Below are positions 12,141-22,381 of a stretch of 64,000 bases of DNA, piece by piece. The first letter of the stretch is position 1. Each line of letters begins with the position of its first letter. Made by a program: the position numbers and the translations under genes. The notes beneath the pieces are model-generated. The model ran no database searches and was not told the DNA's origin. It was given only the letters and a program-made list of their open reading frames with translations. The stretch is from Callorhinus ursinus. Its lineage: Eukaryota; Chordata; Mammalia; Carnivora; Otariidae. The stretch is taken from contig NW_020312968.1 of the NCBI RefSeq assembly GCF_003265705.1, positions 4,224,656-4,288,655 of the forward strand, written 5' to 3'.

Positions 12141-12688
12141 AAACCCATACAATCTAATGTGCAATCACAAATAAAGCAATCGTCTGCTAATATCCCTCAT
12201 AGAAATAGGATTTGCTCAAGATTATCTGATTTCTAGAAACTTCTGCTCAGTGACCTAAGTTGGGCAAGTTGGGCCCATTCTTGCTTACACACTTCTCTAC
12301 CTGTTTGTCCAAAGTCTGTAATCACTTAAGGTTCTGCTCTATTTCTTCCCTTCAACTTAAAAAAGCATTTTTCAACTTCCTGGAAGTCACTAGAAGGCAG
12401 GTATATGGGTTGAGTCCCTAGGACCTATATTTCTTGATGCAGCCCCAAATGGTTTAAGCTTTAAATCTACCCTCTTGTTTCCATAGACTCTTGAGCTTTG
12501 AGTTCTGCCTTGAGTTTTTTGTTTACTCAATCTTCATAGAAGCAGTGGTTTCTTTCTTTTCTTTCACCTGTTTTTGAAAGTACATCTTAATTTACATGTA
12601 ATTACACAATCACTATTTTTATATGTAATTTTAACATCCAGAAAATAATATACCACTATGGGACTGCTCGTTGTCTAAATTAAATATC
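12141..12688. other. No feature recognised
   Basis: Non-coding, no family named. Confidence 0.5.
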
Positions 12689-12701
12689 AATATGACATCC
12701 A

Positions 12702-12899
12702 GGGCGCCTGGGTGGCTCAGTTGGTTAAGCGACTGCCTTCGGCTCAGGTCATGATCCTGGAGTCCCGGGATCGAGTCCCGCATCGGGCTCCCTGCTCGGC
12801 GGGGAGTCTGCTTCTCCCTCTGACCCTCTCCCCTCTCGTGCTCTCTATCTCTCATTCTCTCTCTCTCAAATAAATAAATAAAATCTTTAAAAAAAAAAA
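12702..12899 (+). mobile_element. CAN-SINE, intact-looking
   Basis: Nearly the textbook form of the arctoid-type element: GGGCGCCTGGGTGGCTCAG head, CTGCTCGGCGGGGAGTCTGC middle, (CT)n and A-rich tail. The perfect direct repeat ATATGACATCCA flanks it (left copy ends 12701, right copy starts 12900). One of the least diverged SINEs here. Confidence 0.97.
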
Positions 12900-13100
12900 A
12901 ATATGACATCCATGTTTCAGGGGCCTGACAGACTCCAGAATGGCTGTCAACAAGACTAGCCTCTGCTATGGGGACTAAAGCAGCAGCTATAGAAGAAATG
13001 GAAACCACCAAAGGTGGGGGTTGTCCATAGATGCAAGGGATTCAAAGTTTGACCTCAAATGCTGGTCTGAGTTCTCACACCTGAAAGAGGCTTTAGGCAG

Positions 13101-13836
13101 GTGTGATACTGTGATTTATAATAAGAAATACGAATGTTTATATTTGGTCTTCTCCCACTGTTCTTGGCACATAGCTCCTAAAACCCTTCCTTGGAATTTC
13201 CTAAGTGATGAGAGCAGTTAAAGAGCCTCATGTTATGCTAATGAGGTGAGTTCTGAATCCCAGTTAAAGCTCAGGGTTGGTTGCTGCAAGAAACAACCAT
13301 GTGATTAGAGCTCCAATCACAACCATGTGATTGGAGCTTTCAGTCCCACCCCCTTGACCTTCAGGAAGGGGAGTGGGCCTAGGGGTTGAGTCAATCATCA
13401 ATGGCCTACAATTGAATCAACTGTGCCTAAGTAATGAAATCTCCATTAAAAACTAAAAGAATGGGGTTTAGAGAGCTTCCAGGTTGATAAACTTGGGGAC
13501 AGTGGTGCCCCTGGACAGGATAGAAGATATGCACCCCCTCCCACATACCTTGCCCTATGAAACACTTCCATCTGCCTGCTCCTGAGTTATATCCTTTTAT
13601 AATAAACCAGTAATCTAGTAAATTAAATGTTTCTCTGAGTTGTATAAGCCACTCCAGCAAATTAATCAAACCCAGGGAGAATTGGGTTCCAACTGTTGGA
13701 ACCCCTGATCTATAGTTGATCAGTCAGAAGCACAGGTGATGACCTGACTTGGAAGTGGCATCTTAACTGGGGGTGGGGGGGGGGCAGTCCTGTAGCACAC
13801 GAACTCCAGAAGATAGTGTCATAATTGTGTTAAATT
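13101..13836 (+). mobile_element. Old LTR, left part (split by the provirus)
   Basis: LTR-like content includes AATGAAATCTCCATTAAAAAC near 13435, ACCTTGCCCTATGAAAC near 13548, a polyadenylation signal in CTTTTATAATAAACCAG near 13592, and GTCAGAAGCACAGGTGATGAC near 13722. It breaks off at 13836 and the expected continuation (TTTTAGGATACCC...) resumes at 25627, beyond the provirus. Probably ERVL-like, but the class is not certain. No coding capacity. Confidence 0.7.
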
Positions 13837-14042
13837 TGTTAAAATGAAAACAGAGACCAAACTTGAAAATTCCCTGAGCAGACAAAGCTAGTGTAGTCAT
13901 ACCAACAAAGTTTATTTAGCTAATCTTGCAAGGCTAACTTGACCTGAGTCATTTCTTGCACCCGCCTCTGGAAATCATAGCAAACTTGAACTGTTTCCCA
14001 AGGTTGATATGGGGTAACCACTGACCAATTTCCTATCATTTA

Positions 14043-14238
14043 TTTTTTTTAAGATTTATTTATTTTTAGAGAGAGAGCACAGGGGGGAGGGGCAGAGGGA
14101 GAGGGAGAGATAGAGTCTCAAGGAGACTCTGAGCTGAGCATAAACCCGATGTGGGGCTTAATCTCACCACCCTGAGATCACAACCTGAGCCAAAACTAAG
14201 AGTCAGATGCTCAACCAACTGCACACCCAGGTGCCCCC
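14043..14238 (-). mobile_element. CAN-SINE inside the 5' LTR
   Basis: Diverged minus-strand SINE (plus side starts TTTTTTTTAAGATTTATTT; head reads CACACCCAGGTGCCCCC). Direct repeat AATTTCCTATCATTTA / AATCTCCTATCATTTA at 14027-14042 and 14239-14254. It sits at the same LTR point as the SINE in the other LTR. Confidence 0.9.
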
Positions 14239-14313
14239 AATCTCCTATCATTTAAGAAAATTCTAATATTATAACCAATCACTGTGAAGAATAAACAGTC
14301 ACTGCCTTTTCAC

Positions 14314-14320
14314 TATATAA
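14314..14320 (+). promoter_or_regulatory. TATA box of the 5' LTR
   Basis: TATATAA within CACTATATAAGCTGC; conserved at 25467-25473 in the other LTR. An AATAAA lies upstream in both (GAAGAATAAACAG) and CCAAT-type words lie 5' of it. Position and conservation support an LTR promoter; activity today is unknown. Confidence 0.65.
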
Positions 14321-14505
14321 GCTGCTTTGTAGCAATATGCCCCTGAGCCCCATCATGTTCTTGTTTGAGTTCTCCATATTTATAAACTGCTTTGTTGTTG
14401 TTATTATTATTGTTGGTTTGGTGTGTGCATAATAAGCTTTTAGTCATTTCTACTTTGGTGACTCAATGGTTTTATCTGAGCTATTTCTGAACTTTTGCCA
14501 TTTCA

Positions 14506-14523
14506 CAGTGTCAGAAGTGGGAT
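14506..14523 (+). other. Retroviral primer-binding site, tRNA-Leu type
   Basis: Five bases after the 5' LTR, CAGTGTCAGAAGTGGGAT matches the complement of a tRNA-Leu 3' end (TGGTGTCAGAAGTGGGAT) at 16 of 18 positions. This supports the placement of the LTR end at 14500. Confidence 0.72.
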
Positions 14524-15410
14524 GCAAAGGCGATGGTCCAAAGACTCTGAGAGTAGTGAGCAATCAGCTGCTGGTACCCACAGAGCCCACTGTGGGTTCT
14601 TGACCTCGCTGATTTCTTGCTAACCCTAGAGTTTGAGAGTCAGTCTCTCTTAGATCTGAGCTGTGGTACCTTCGTATCCTGGGCTCACCAATTTTATTGT
14701 GCACATTTGCTTTCTGTTTGTCAAAACTCTTTGTTGAAGCTTCTTGGTAAACCAACCTATTCGGTTCAAAGGAGGGGAAAACACATGATTCCCTGTTTTG
14801 AAACTGCTGTTGAAAAACAAGGCCCCTCATACTTAAAATGTCTTAAGAAATCTAAAGGCAAAGATGGGTCCCACCTGCTCTGCAGACCAGGATCATGGGT
14901 CTTTCTAGGAAAACGTGCCAACTTTTGGAATTGTAGTGGCCACTCTGGGGAACTCTTGAAAAGTCCACCTTAAGGGTACCCTGAAGAGAGAGAATACCAA
15001 ATCTCTGGAGACAATACCAAATCTCTGGAGACAATGGAATACATTCTTTGTGATATGCAGAAGCTTCTAAAAGATAAAATGACTCCAAATATATCTCTAA
15101 AAGGATCCTTACCGCATGCAAATAAAAAGTCTTTAGTAAAAAAACTCCGGCCATCTGAGCAGGTAACCTTAGTCTATCTGCCAGAAACACAATTTAGATC
15201 CAACTATTCTTTTGTTTTGTATTACTGTACCTTAGACATGGCTAAAATTTTTAAAACAAAAGCTATAAGATCTCAATTTATGTCTCTCTGTATGTTTATG
15301 TATGTATGCATATGTATGTTATAGATATGTAATATTTTTCTACCTCTAGATGATATTGCTAAAATTAACTGGTAAAGAGCTCTCTTTAATTGGCTTAAAG
15401 GACATTAAGG
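14524..15410 (+). pseudogene. Proviral internal remnant, left part
   Basis: Sequence between the primer-binding site and the L1 insertion. It should be leader and gag-side sequence by position, but no family motif was recognised. One frame stays open for 118 codons (14617-14973) without a recognisable domain. The L1 cut the remnant within GGACATTAAGG. Confidence 0.55.
14993..15032 (+). repeat. 20-bp perfect tandem duplication
   Basis: AATACCAAATCTCTGGAGAC occurs twice head to tail (14993-15012, 15013-15032) within the proviral remnant. Identity of the units suggests a recent slip. Confidence 0.95.
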
Positions 15411-17162
15411 GGGGAGGAGCAAAATGGGGGACGAGTAGGAGACCTAAATTTCATCTGGTCCCAGGAATTCAGCTAGATAGGGATCAAACCATTCTCAGCA
15501 TCTACAAACTCAACAGATCGAAGAAAAGAATAGCAGCAACTCTCTGAACAGAAAAGTAATCACTTTCTGGAAGGTAGGATGTGTGGAGAAGTGAATCCGA
15601 GGTGATATTCAGGAAGACAGACAGCAGGGGAGGGGGCCTCCAACAGCCGCTACTGGCAAGTGATCAGCAAAGCACAAAATCGGAACTTCTAGAAGTCGGC
15701 TCCGCTGAGGGACGTCGCTCCAGTGGCTAAGCGGTGGGTGGAACCCTCATGGGGACAGTGTGGTTCCAGGACCCTCAGGGTCACAGAAAGACCGGGGGTG
15801 CCTGAGTGTGGCAGAGCTCCCAGGTATTGGAGTGGGGAAGCCAGCTGCAGAGACAGAGCCGAGAAGTGGGCTCTCAGCTCAGGGTTGCCATATACGTGAT
15901 CTGCAGCACAGTCGGGCCACTGCTCCTCCAGCAGGGACCCAACAAGCGGCAGATATGGGGAGACTCCCCTTCCTCCCCCGGGAGGAGCGGCGCGGGAGTG
16001 CACTGCAGGGATCTGCTGGGTTTGGAGACTCCACACGGGGTCATGAGCCAGAAATAGAAACACTGGGTCACAGGCCGGGTGAGCACGGAGTGCGGCTGGA
16101 GACAGGGGAGATGGGAGTGATTGACTGCTTTTCTCTGGGGGTCCACTGAAGAGCGGGGCCCCTAGTTCTTGGCTCCTCCAGGACGGAGATTGGGAAGCCG
16201 CCACTTTCACTCTCATCCTCCAAAGCTGTAAGGAAAGCTTACAGGGAACAAAAGCTCCCGAGAGCAAACCCAAGCAGATTACTTAGCCCAGACCTGGCAA
16301 GGGCGGGGCAATTCCACCTCGGCAAAGACATTTGGAACCATGGCAACAGGCCCCTCCCCAAGAAGATCAGCAAGAACAGCCAGCCAAGACTAAGTTTACC
16401 GATCAATGAAAACGGCAGAACTCCAGCACTGGGGGAATACTGCACATAGAATTCATGGCTTTTTTACCATGATTCTTTCGTCTTTCAAAGTTAATTTTTT
16501 TTTTCTTTTGAATTTTTCATTCTCCCTTTTTCAACCAACATCTTATCAATCCCTTTTTTAAAAAATCTTTATTTTTCATTTTTAGAGTCATATTCTATCC
16601 CTTCATAGTAGTTAACCTTATTTTTGAGGTATATATATATATATAAAGAGAGAGAGAGAGAGAGTCCTTACTTTAAAATTTTGGGATACATATTCTTCTA
16701 ACAGACCAAAATATACCCTAAATCTCTAGTGTATGGCTTTGTTCTAGTCTCCTGCCTGATCACATTCTCTCCCTTTTTTTTTTTGAATCCTCTTTTATAA
16801 TTTTCATCTTTACAGTCATATTCCATCCCTTCATCATATTAACCCTTATTTTTGTACATATATAAGTTTTTCTTTCTTTAAGATTTTGGGAGGCACTTTC
16901 TCCTAACAGACCAAAATACGCCCCAAATCTAGTGTGTGTTACTGATCTATGCACCAGCCTGATCATATTTGATCATATTCTGGTTTTCTGTTTGCTTGCT
17001 TGTTTGTTTTTGTCTTTTTCTTTTTCTTTTTTTTTTTCTTTCTTTCCCTTTCTTTTCCCCCAGTTTCAGGTCTCTTCTGATTTGTTTACTGTATATTTTT
17101 CTGGGGACGTTGTTACCCTGTTAGCATTTTGTCTCTCATTCATCTATTCGGCTCTGGACAAA
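15411..17162 (+). promoter_or_regulatory. L1 5'UTR with candidate intron
   Basis: About 1.75 kb. The first part (15600-16440) is comparatively GC-rich, as expected for an internal L1 promoter. The distal part is T-rich, ending in a long pyrimidine tract (about 16990-17060). AAG|GTAGGA at 15571-15579 looks like a splice donor and CCCCAGTTTCAG|GTCTC at 17058-17074 like an acceptor; the second L1 in this window lacks exactly the bases between them (15574-17069). A (TA)n-(GA)n stretch lies at 16629-16663. Confidence 0.75.
15689..16273 (-). other. 194-codon antisense open frame in the L1 5'UTR
   Basis: A long minus-strand open frame covers the GC-rich half of the L1 5'UTR. The plus strand of the same segment is also open for 129 codons (15760-16149), so high GC may explain both. 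Primate L1 has a short antisense frame (ORF0) in its 5'UTR; similarity of position is the only link, and no homology is claimed. No domain recognised. Confidence 0.3.
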
Positions 17163-18054
17163 ATAACAAGACGGAAAAAAACCACCTCAAAAAAAAGAAC
17201 AAGAGGCAGTACCAACTGCCAGGGACTTAATCAATACGGACATTCATAAGTTGTCAGGACTAGAGTTCAGAATGACGATTTTAAAGATACTAGCTGGGCT
17301 TGAAAAAAGCATGAAAGATATTAGAGAAACCCTTTCTGGTGAAATAAAAGAACTAAAATCTAACCAAGTTGAAATCAAAAAGGCTATTAATGAGATGCGA
17401 TCAAAAATGGAGGCTCTAACTGCTAGGATAAATGAGGCAGAAGAGAGAATTAGTGATATAGAAGACCAAATGATGGAAAATAAAGAAGCTGAGAAAAAGA
17501 GAGATAAACAACTACAGGATCACGAGGGCAGAATTTGAGACATAAGTGAAACCATTAGAAGAAATAATATTAGGATAATTGAGATCCCAGAAGAAGAGAG
17601 AGGGGGGCAGAAGGTATATTGGAGCAAATTATCGCAGAGAACTTCCCTAATTTGGGGAAGGAAACAGGCATCAAAATCCAGGAGGCACAGAGAACCCCCT
17701 CTCAAAATCAATAAAAATAGGTCAACACCCCGACATCTAATAGTAAAATTTGCGAGACTCACAGACAAAGAGAAAATCCTGAAAGTAGCTCAGGAGAAGA
17801 GGTCTGTAACCTACAATGGTAGAAACATTGGATTGGTAACAGACCTATCCACAGAGACCTGGCAGGCCAGAAAGGACTGGCATAATATATTCAGAGCACT
17901 AAACAGGAAAAATATGCAGCCAAGAATACTATATCCAGATAGGCTGTCATTGAAAATAGAAGGAGAGATAAAAAGCTTCCAGGACAAACAAAAACTAAAG
18001 GAATTTGCAAACATGAAACCAGCCCTATAAGAAATATTGAAAGCGGTCCTCTAA
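17163..18054 (+). pseudogene. L1 ORF1 pseudogene
   Basis: ORF1 encodes the L1 RNA-binding chaperone. Here the start is ATA where the minus-strand copy has ATG (MTRWKK there, ITRRKK here). An open stretch at 17251-17538 holds the coiled-coil-like helix (KELKSNQVEIKKAINEMRSK). Frames then shift; the C-terminal part is open at 17833-18030 (TETWQARKDWHNIF, RILYPDRLSLK), matching the usual ORF1 C-terminal region. A premature TAA at 18028-18030 precedes the family stop at 18052-18054. Confidence 0.93.
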
Positions 18055-18133
18055 GCAAAGAAAGAGCCTAAAAGTAACAGACCAGAAAGGAACACAGACA
18101 ATATACAGTAACAGTCACCTTACAGGCAATACA

Positions 18134-21100
18134 ATGGCACTAAATTCATATCTTTCAATAGCTACCCTGAATGTAAATGGGCTAAATGCCGGAATCAAAA
18201 GACACAGGCTATCAGATTGGATTAAACAAGACCCATCGATATGCTGGCCGCCAGAAACTCATTTTAGACCCAAAGACACCCCAAGATTGAAAGTGAGGGG
18301 GTGGAAAACGATTTACCACGTTAATGGACACCAAAAGAAAGCTGGGGTGGCAATCCTTATATCAGACAAATTAGATTTTAAACCAAAGATTGTAATAAGA
18401 GATGAGGAAGGACAGTATATCATACTTAAAGGGTCTATCCAACAGGAAGATCTAACAATCGTAAATATCTATGCCCCTAACATGGGAGCAGCCAATTATA
18501 TAAGGCAATAACAAAAGCAAAGGAACACATCAACAATACAATAATAGTGGGGGACTTTAACACCCCCCTGACTGAAATGGACAGATCATCTAAGCAAAAG
18601 ATCAACAAGGAAATAAAGACTTTAAATGACACACTGGATCAAATGGACTTCACAGATATATTCAGAACATTCCATCCCAAAGCAATAGAATACACATTCT
18701 TCTCTAGTGCCCATGGAACATTCTCCAGAATTGATCACATCCTAGGTCACAAATCAGGTCTCAACTGGTACCAAAAGATTGGGATTATTCCCTGCATATT
18801 TTCAGACCACAGTGCTTTGAAACTAGAACTCAATCACAAGAGGAAAGTCAGAAGGAACTCAAATACATGGAGGCTAAAGAGCATCCTACTAAAGAATGAA
18901 TGGGTCAACCAGGAAATTAAAGAAGAATTAAAAAAATTCATGGAAACCAATGAAAATGAAAACACAACTGTTCAAAATCTTCGGGATGCAGCAAAGGGAG
19001 TCCTAAAAGGAAAGTATATAGCAATACAAGCCTTTCTCAAGAAACAAGAAAGGTCTCAAATACACAACCTAACCCTATACCTAAAGGAGCTGGAGAAAGA
19101 ACAGCAAATAAAGCCTAAACCCAGCAGGAGAAGAGAAATAATAAAGATCAGAACAGAAATCAATGAAATAGAAACCAAAAGAACAGTAGAACAGATCGAC
19201 GAGACTAGGAGCTGGTTCTTTGAAAGAATTAACAAGATTGATAAACCCTTGGCCAGACTTATCAAAAAGAAAACAGAAATGACCCAAATCAACAAAATCA
19301 TGAATGAAAGAGGAGAGATCACAACCAACACCAAAGAAATACAAACAATTATAAGAACATATTAGGAGCAACTCTATGCCAGCAAATTAGATAACCTGGA
19401 AGAAATGGATGCATTCCTAGAGATGTATCAACTACCAAAACTGAACCAGGAAGAAATAGAAAACCTGAACAGACCTAGAACCACTAAGGAAACTGAAGCA
19501 GTCATCAAAAATCTCCCAACAAAGAGCCCAGGGCCAGATGGCTTCCCAGGGGAATTCTACCAAACGTTTCGAGAAGAATTAATACCTATTCTTCTCAAAC
19601 TGTTCCAAAAAATAGAAATGGAAGGAAAATTTCCAAACTCATTTTATGAGACCACCATTACCTTGATCCCCAAACCAGACAAAGACCCCATCAAAAAGGA
19701 GAATTACAGACCAATATCCTTGATGAACATGGATGCAAAAATTCTCACCAAAATACTAGCCAATAGGATCCAACAGTACATTAAAAGAATTATTGTCCAC
19801 GACCAAGTAGGATTTATCCCTGGGCTTCAAGGTTGGTTCAACATCCACAAATCAATTAAAGTGATACAATACATTAACAAAAGAACAAGAACCATATGAT
19901 CCTCTCATTAGATGCAGAAAAAGCATTTGACAAAGTACAGCATCCTTTCTTGATCAAAACTCTTCAGAGTATAGGGATAGAGGGTACATACCTCAATATC
20001 ATAAAAGCCATCTATGAAAAACCCATAGCAAATATCTTTCTCAATGGGGAAAAACTGAGAGCTTTCCCCCTAAGGTCAGGAATGCGTCAGGGATGTCCAC
20101 TATCACCACTGCTATTCAACACAGTATTAGAAGTCCTAGCCACAGCAATCAGACAACAAAAAGAAATCAAAGGCATCCAAATAGGCAAAGAAGAAGTCAA
20201 ACTCACTCTTTGCAGATGATATGATACTTTATGTGGAAAACCCAAAAGACTCCAGCCCAAAACTGCTAGAACTCATATAGGAATTCAGTCAAGTGGCAGG
20301 CTATAAAATCAATGCACAGAAATCAGTGGCATTCCTATACACCACCAACAAGACAGAAGAAAGGGAAATTAAGGGGTCGATCCCATTTACAATTGCACCC
20401 AAAAGCATAAGATACCTAAGAATAAATCTAACCAAAGAGGCAAAGGATCTGTACTCGGAAAACTATAAAATCCTCAGGAAAGAAATTGAGGAAGACACAA
20501 AGAAATGGAAAAATGTTCCATGCTCATGGATTGGAAGAACAAACATTGTGAAGATGTCAATGCTACCTAGAGCAATCTACACATTCAATGCAATCCCTAT
20601 CAAAATACCATCCACTTTTTTCAAAGAAATGGAGCAAATACTCCCAAATTTGTATGGAACCAGAAAAGACCCCGAATAGCCAGAGGAATGTTGAAAAAGA
20701 AAAGCAAAGCTGGTGGCATCACAATTCCAGACTTCCAGCTCTATTACAAAGCTGTCATCATCAAGACAGTATGGTACTGGCACAAAAACAGACACCTAGA
20801 TCAATGGAACAGAATCGAGAGCCCAGAAATGGACCCTCAACCCTATGGTCAACTCATCTTCCACAAAGCAGGAAAGAATGTCCAATGGAAAAGACAGTCT
20901 CTTCAACAAATGGTGTTGGGAAAATTGGACAGCCACATGCAGAAGAATGAAACTGGACCATTTCCTTACACCACACACAAAAATAGACTCCAAATGGTTG
21001 AAAGACCTCAATGTGAGACAGGAATCCATCAAAATCCTAAAGGAGAACACAGGCAGCAACCTCTTCGACCTCAGCCGCAGCAACTTCTTCCTAGAAACAT

Positions 21101-21927
21101 CGCCAAAGGCAAGGGAAGCAAGGGCAAAAATGAACTACTGGGACTTCATCAAGATAAAATGCTTTTGCACAGCAAAAGAAACAGTCCACAAAACCAGTAG
21201 ACAACCGACAGAATGGGAGGAGATATTTGCAAATGACATATCAGATAAAGGGCTAGTATCCAAAGTCTATAAAGAACTTATCAAACTCAACACCCAAAGA
21301 ACAAATAATCCAATCAAGGAATGGGCAGAAGACACGAACAGACATTTTTCCAAAGAAGACATCCAATTGCCAACAGACACATGAAAAAGTGCTCCACATC
21401 GCTCGGCATCAGGGAAATCCAAATCAAAACTTCAAGGAGATACCACCTCACACCAGTCAGAATGGCTAAAATTAACAAGTCAGGGAACGACAGATGTTGG
21501 CGGGGATGCGGAGAAAGGGGAAGCCTCCTACACTGTTGGTGGGAATGCAAGCTCGTGCAGCCACTCTGGAAAACAGTATGGAGGTTTCTCAAAAAGTTGA
21601 AAATAGAGCCACCCTACGATCCAGCAATTGCACTACTGGGTATTTACCCCAAAGATACAAATGTACGGATCTGATGGGGTACGTGCACCCCGATGTTTAT
21701 AGCATCAACGTCCACAATAGCCAAACTATGGAAAGAGGCAAGATGTCCATCAACAGATGAATGGATAAAGAAGAAGTGGTGTATATATATACAATGGAGT
21801 ATTAGGCAGTCATCAAAGGAATGAGATCTTGCCATTTGCAATGATGTGGATATAACTGGAGGGTATTATGCTGAGCAAAATAAGTCAATGAGAGAAAGAC
21901 ATGTACCATATGACCTCATGCATATGA
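18134..21927 (+). pseudogene. L1 ORF2 pseudogene (endonuclease and reverse transcriptase)
   Basis: About 3.8 kb, the usual ORF2 length. Endonuclease: TLNVNGLN near the N terminus, PETHF, NIYAPN, GDFN near 18549 and [10 protein letters not shown] near 18811. Reverse transcriptase: [13 protein letters not shown] near 19911 and [12 protein letters not shown] near 20088. The catalytic FADD motif near 20210 is destroyed by a 2-base deletion relative to the minus-strand copy. The C-terminal cysteine motif CWRGCGERG...HCWWEC lies near 21500. Interrupted open pieces run 18134-18511, 18547-19365, 19405-19899, 19896-20219, 20293-20679 and 20845-21384. Stop TGA at 21925-21927. Confidence 0.96.
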
Positions 21928-22367
21928 GGAATTCTTAATTTCAGGAGATAAACTGAGGGTTGCTGGAGTGGGGTGGGGTAGGAGGCATGGGGTGGCTGGG
22001 TGATAGACATTGGGGAGAGTATGTGCTATGGTGAGTGCTCTGAATTGTGTAAGACTGTTGAATCACAGACTTGTACCTCTGAAACAAATAATAAATTATA
22101 TGTTAAAAAAAAAACGAAGAAAATAGCAGGAAAGGAAGAAGGAAGGGGGGTAAACCGGGGGGGAGAGAAACCATAAGAGACTATGGACTCTGAGAAACAA
22201 ACTGAGGGTTCTAGAGGGGAGGGGGTGGGGGGATGGGTTAGCCTGGTGATGGGCATTAAAGAGGGCACATACTGCATGGAGCACTGGGTGTTATATGCCA
22301 ACAATGAATCGTGGAACACTACATCAAAAACTAATGATGTAATGTATGGTGATTAACATAACAATAA
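21928..22367 (+). other. L1 3'UTR, two-part, with internal fossil tail
   Basis: The first part ends in AATAATAAATTATATGTTAAAAAAAAAA near 22086-22114, which looks like the 3' end of an older L1. A second part follows: a purine-rich segment, a G-rich tract near 22214-22237 (GGGGAGGGGGTGGGGGGATGGG-type) and a terminal AATAAAAAG. The same two-part order is in the minus-strand L1; the second part alone occurs at 58606-58895. Confidence 0.8.
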
Positions 22368-22381
22368 AAAGAACATTAAGG

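Larger units (their letters stand above)
13837..14500 (+). mobile_element. 5' LTR of nested provirus
   Basis: It begins TGTTAAAATG and ends ACTTTTGCCA. It aligns along its length with 25076-25622, which begins TGGGAAAAAT and ends ACTTTTGACA. Shared blocks include TTGAAAATTCCCTGAGCAG, GGGTAACCACTGACCAATT, AATCACTGTGAAGAATAAAC and CTACTTTGGTGA. Without its SINE the LTR is about 450 bases. It holds a TATA box and an AATAAA. The host target duplication AATT (13833-13836, 25623-25626) flanks the pair. Confidence 0.9.
15411..22367 (+). mobile_element. Near-full-length carnivoran L1, inactive
   Basis: About 6.96 kb: 5'UTR 15411-17162, ORF1 17163-18054, ORF2 18134-21927, 3'UTR to 22367. The target duplication AAAGGACATTAAGG / AAAGAACATTAAGG (15397-15410, 22368-22381) shows a complete insertion into the proviral interior. 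Both ORFs are broken (start codon lost in ORF1, frameshifts and stops in both), so it cannot be autonomous. It is closely similar to the minus-strand copy at 31747-37379. Confidence 0.96.

Noticed and set aside
12631..13011. 126-codon minus-strand frame
   Set aside because: Most of it is the antisense of a SINE with its CT and A tracts; not a gene.
14617..14973. 118-codon frame in the proviral interior as a possible retroviral gene
   Set aside because: No gag, pol or env motif could be recognised; position alone is not enough.
18134..21927. L1 ORF2 pieces as functional host genes
   Set aside because: They are collinear pieces of one decayed ORF2 with the catalytic motif frameshifted.
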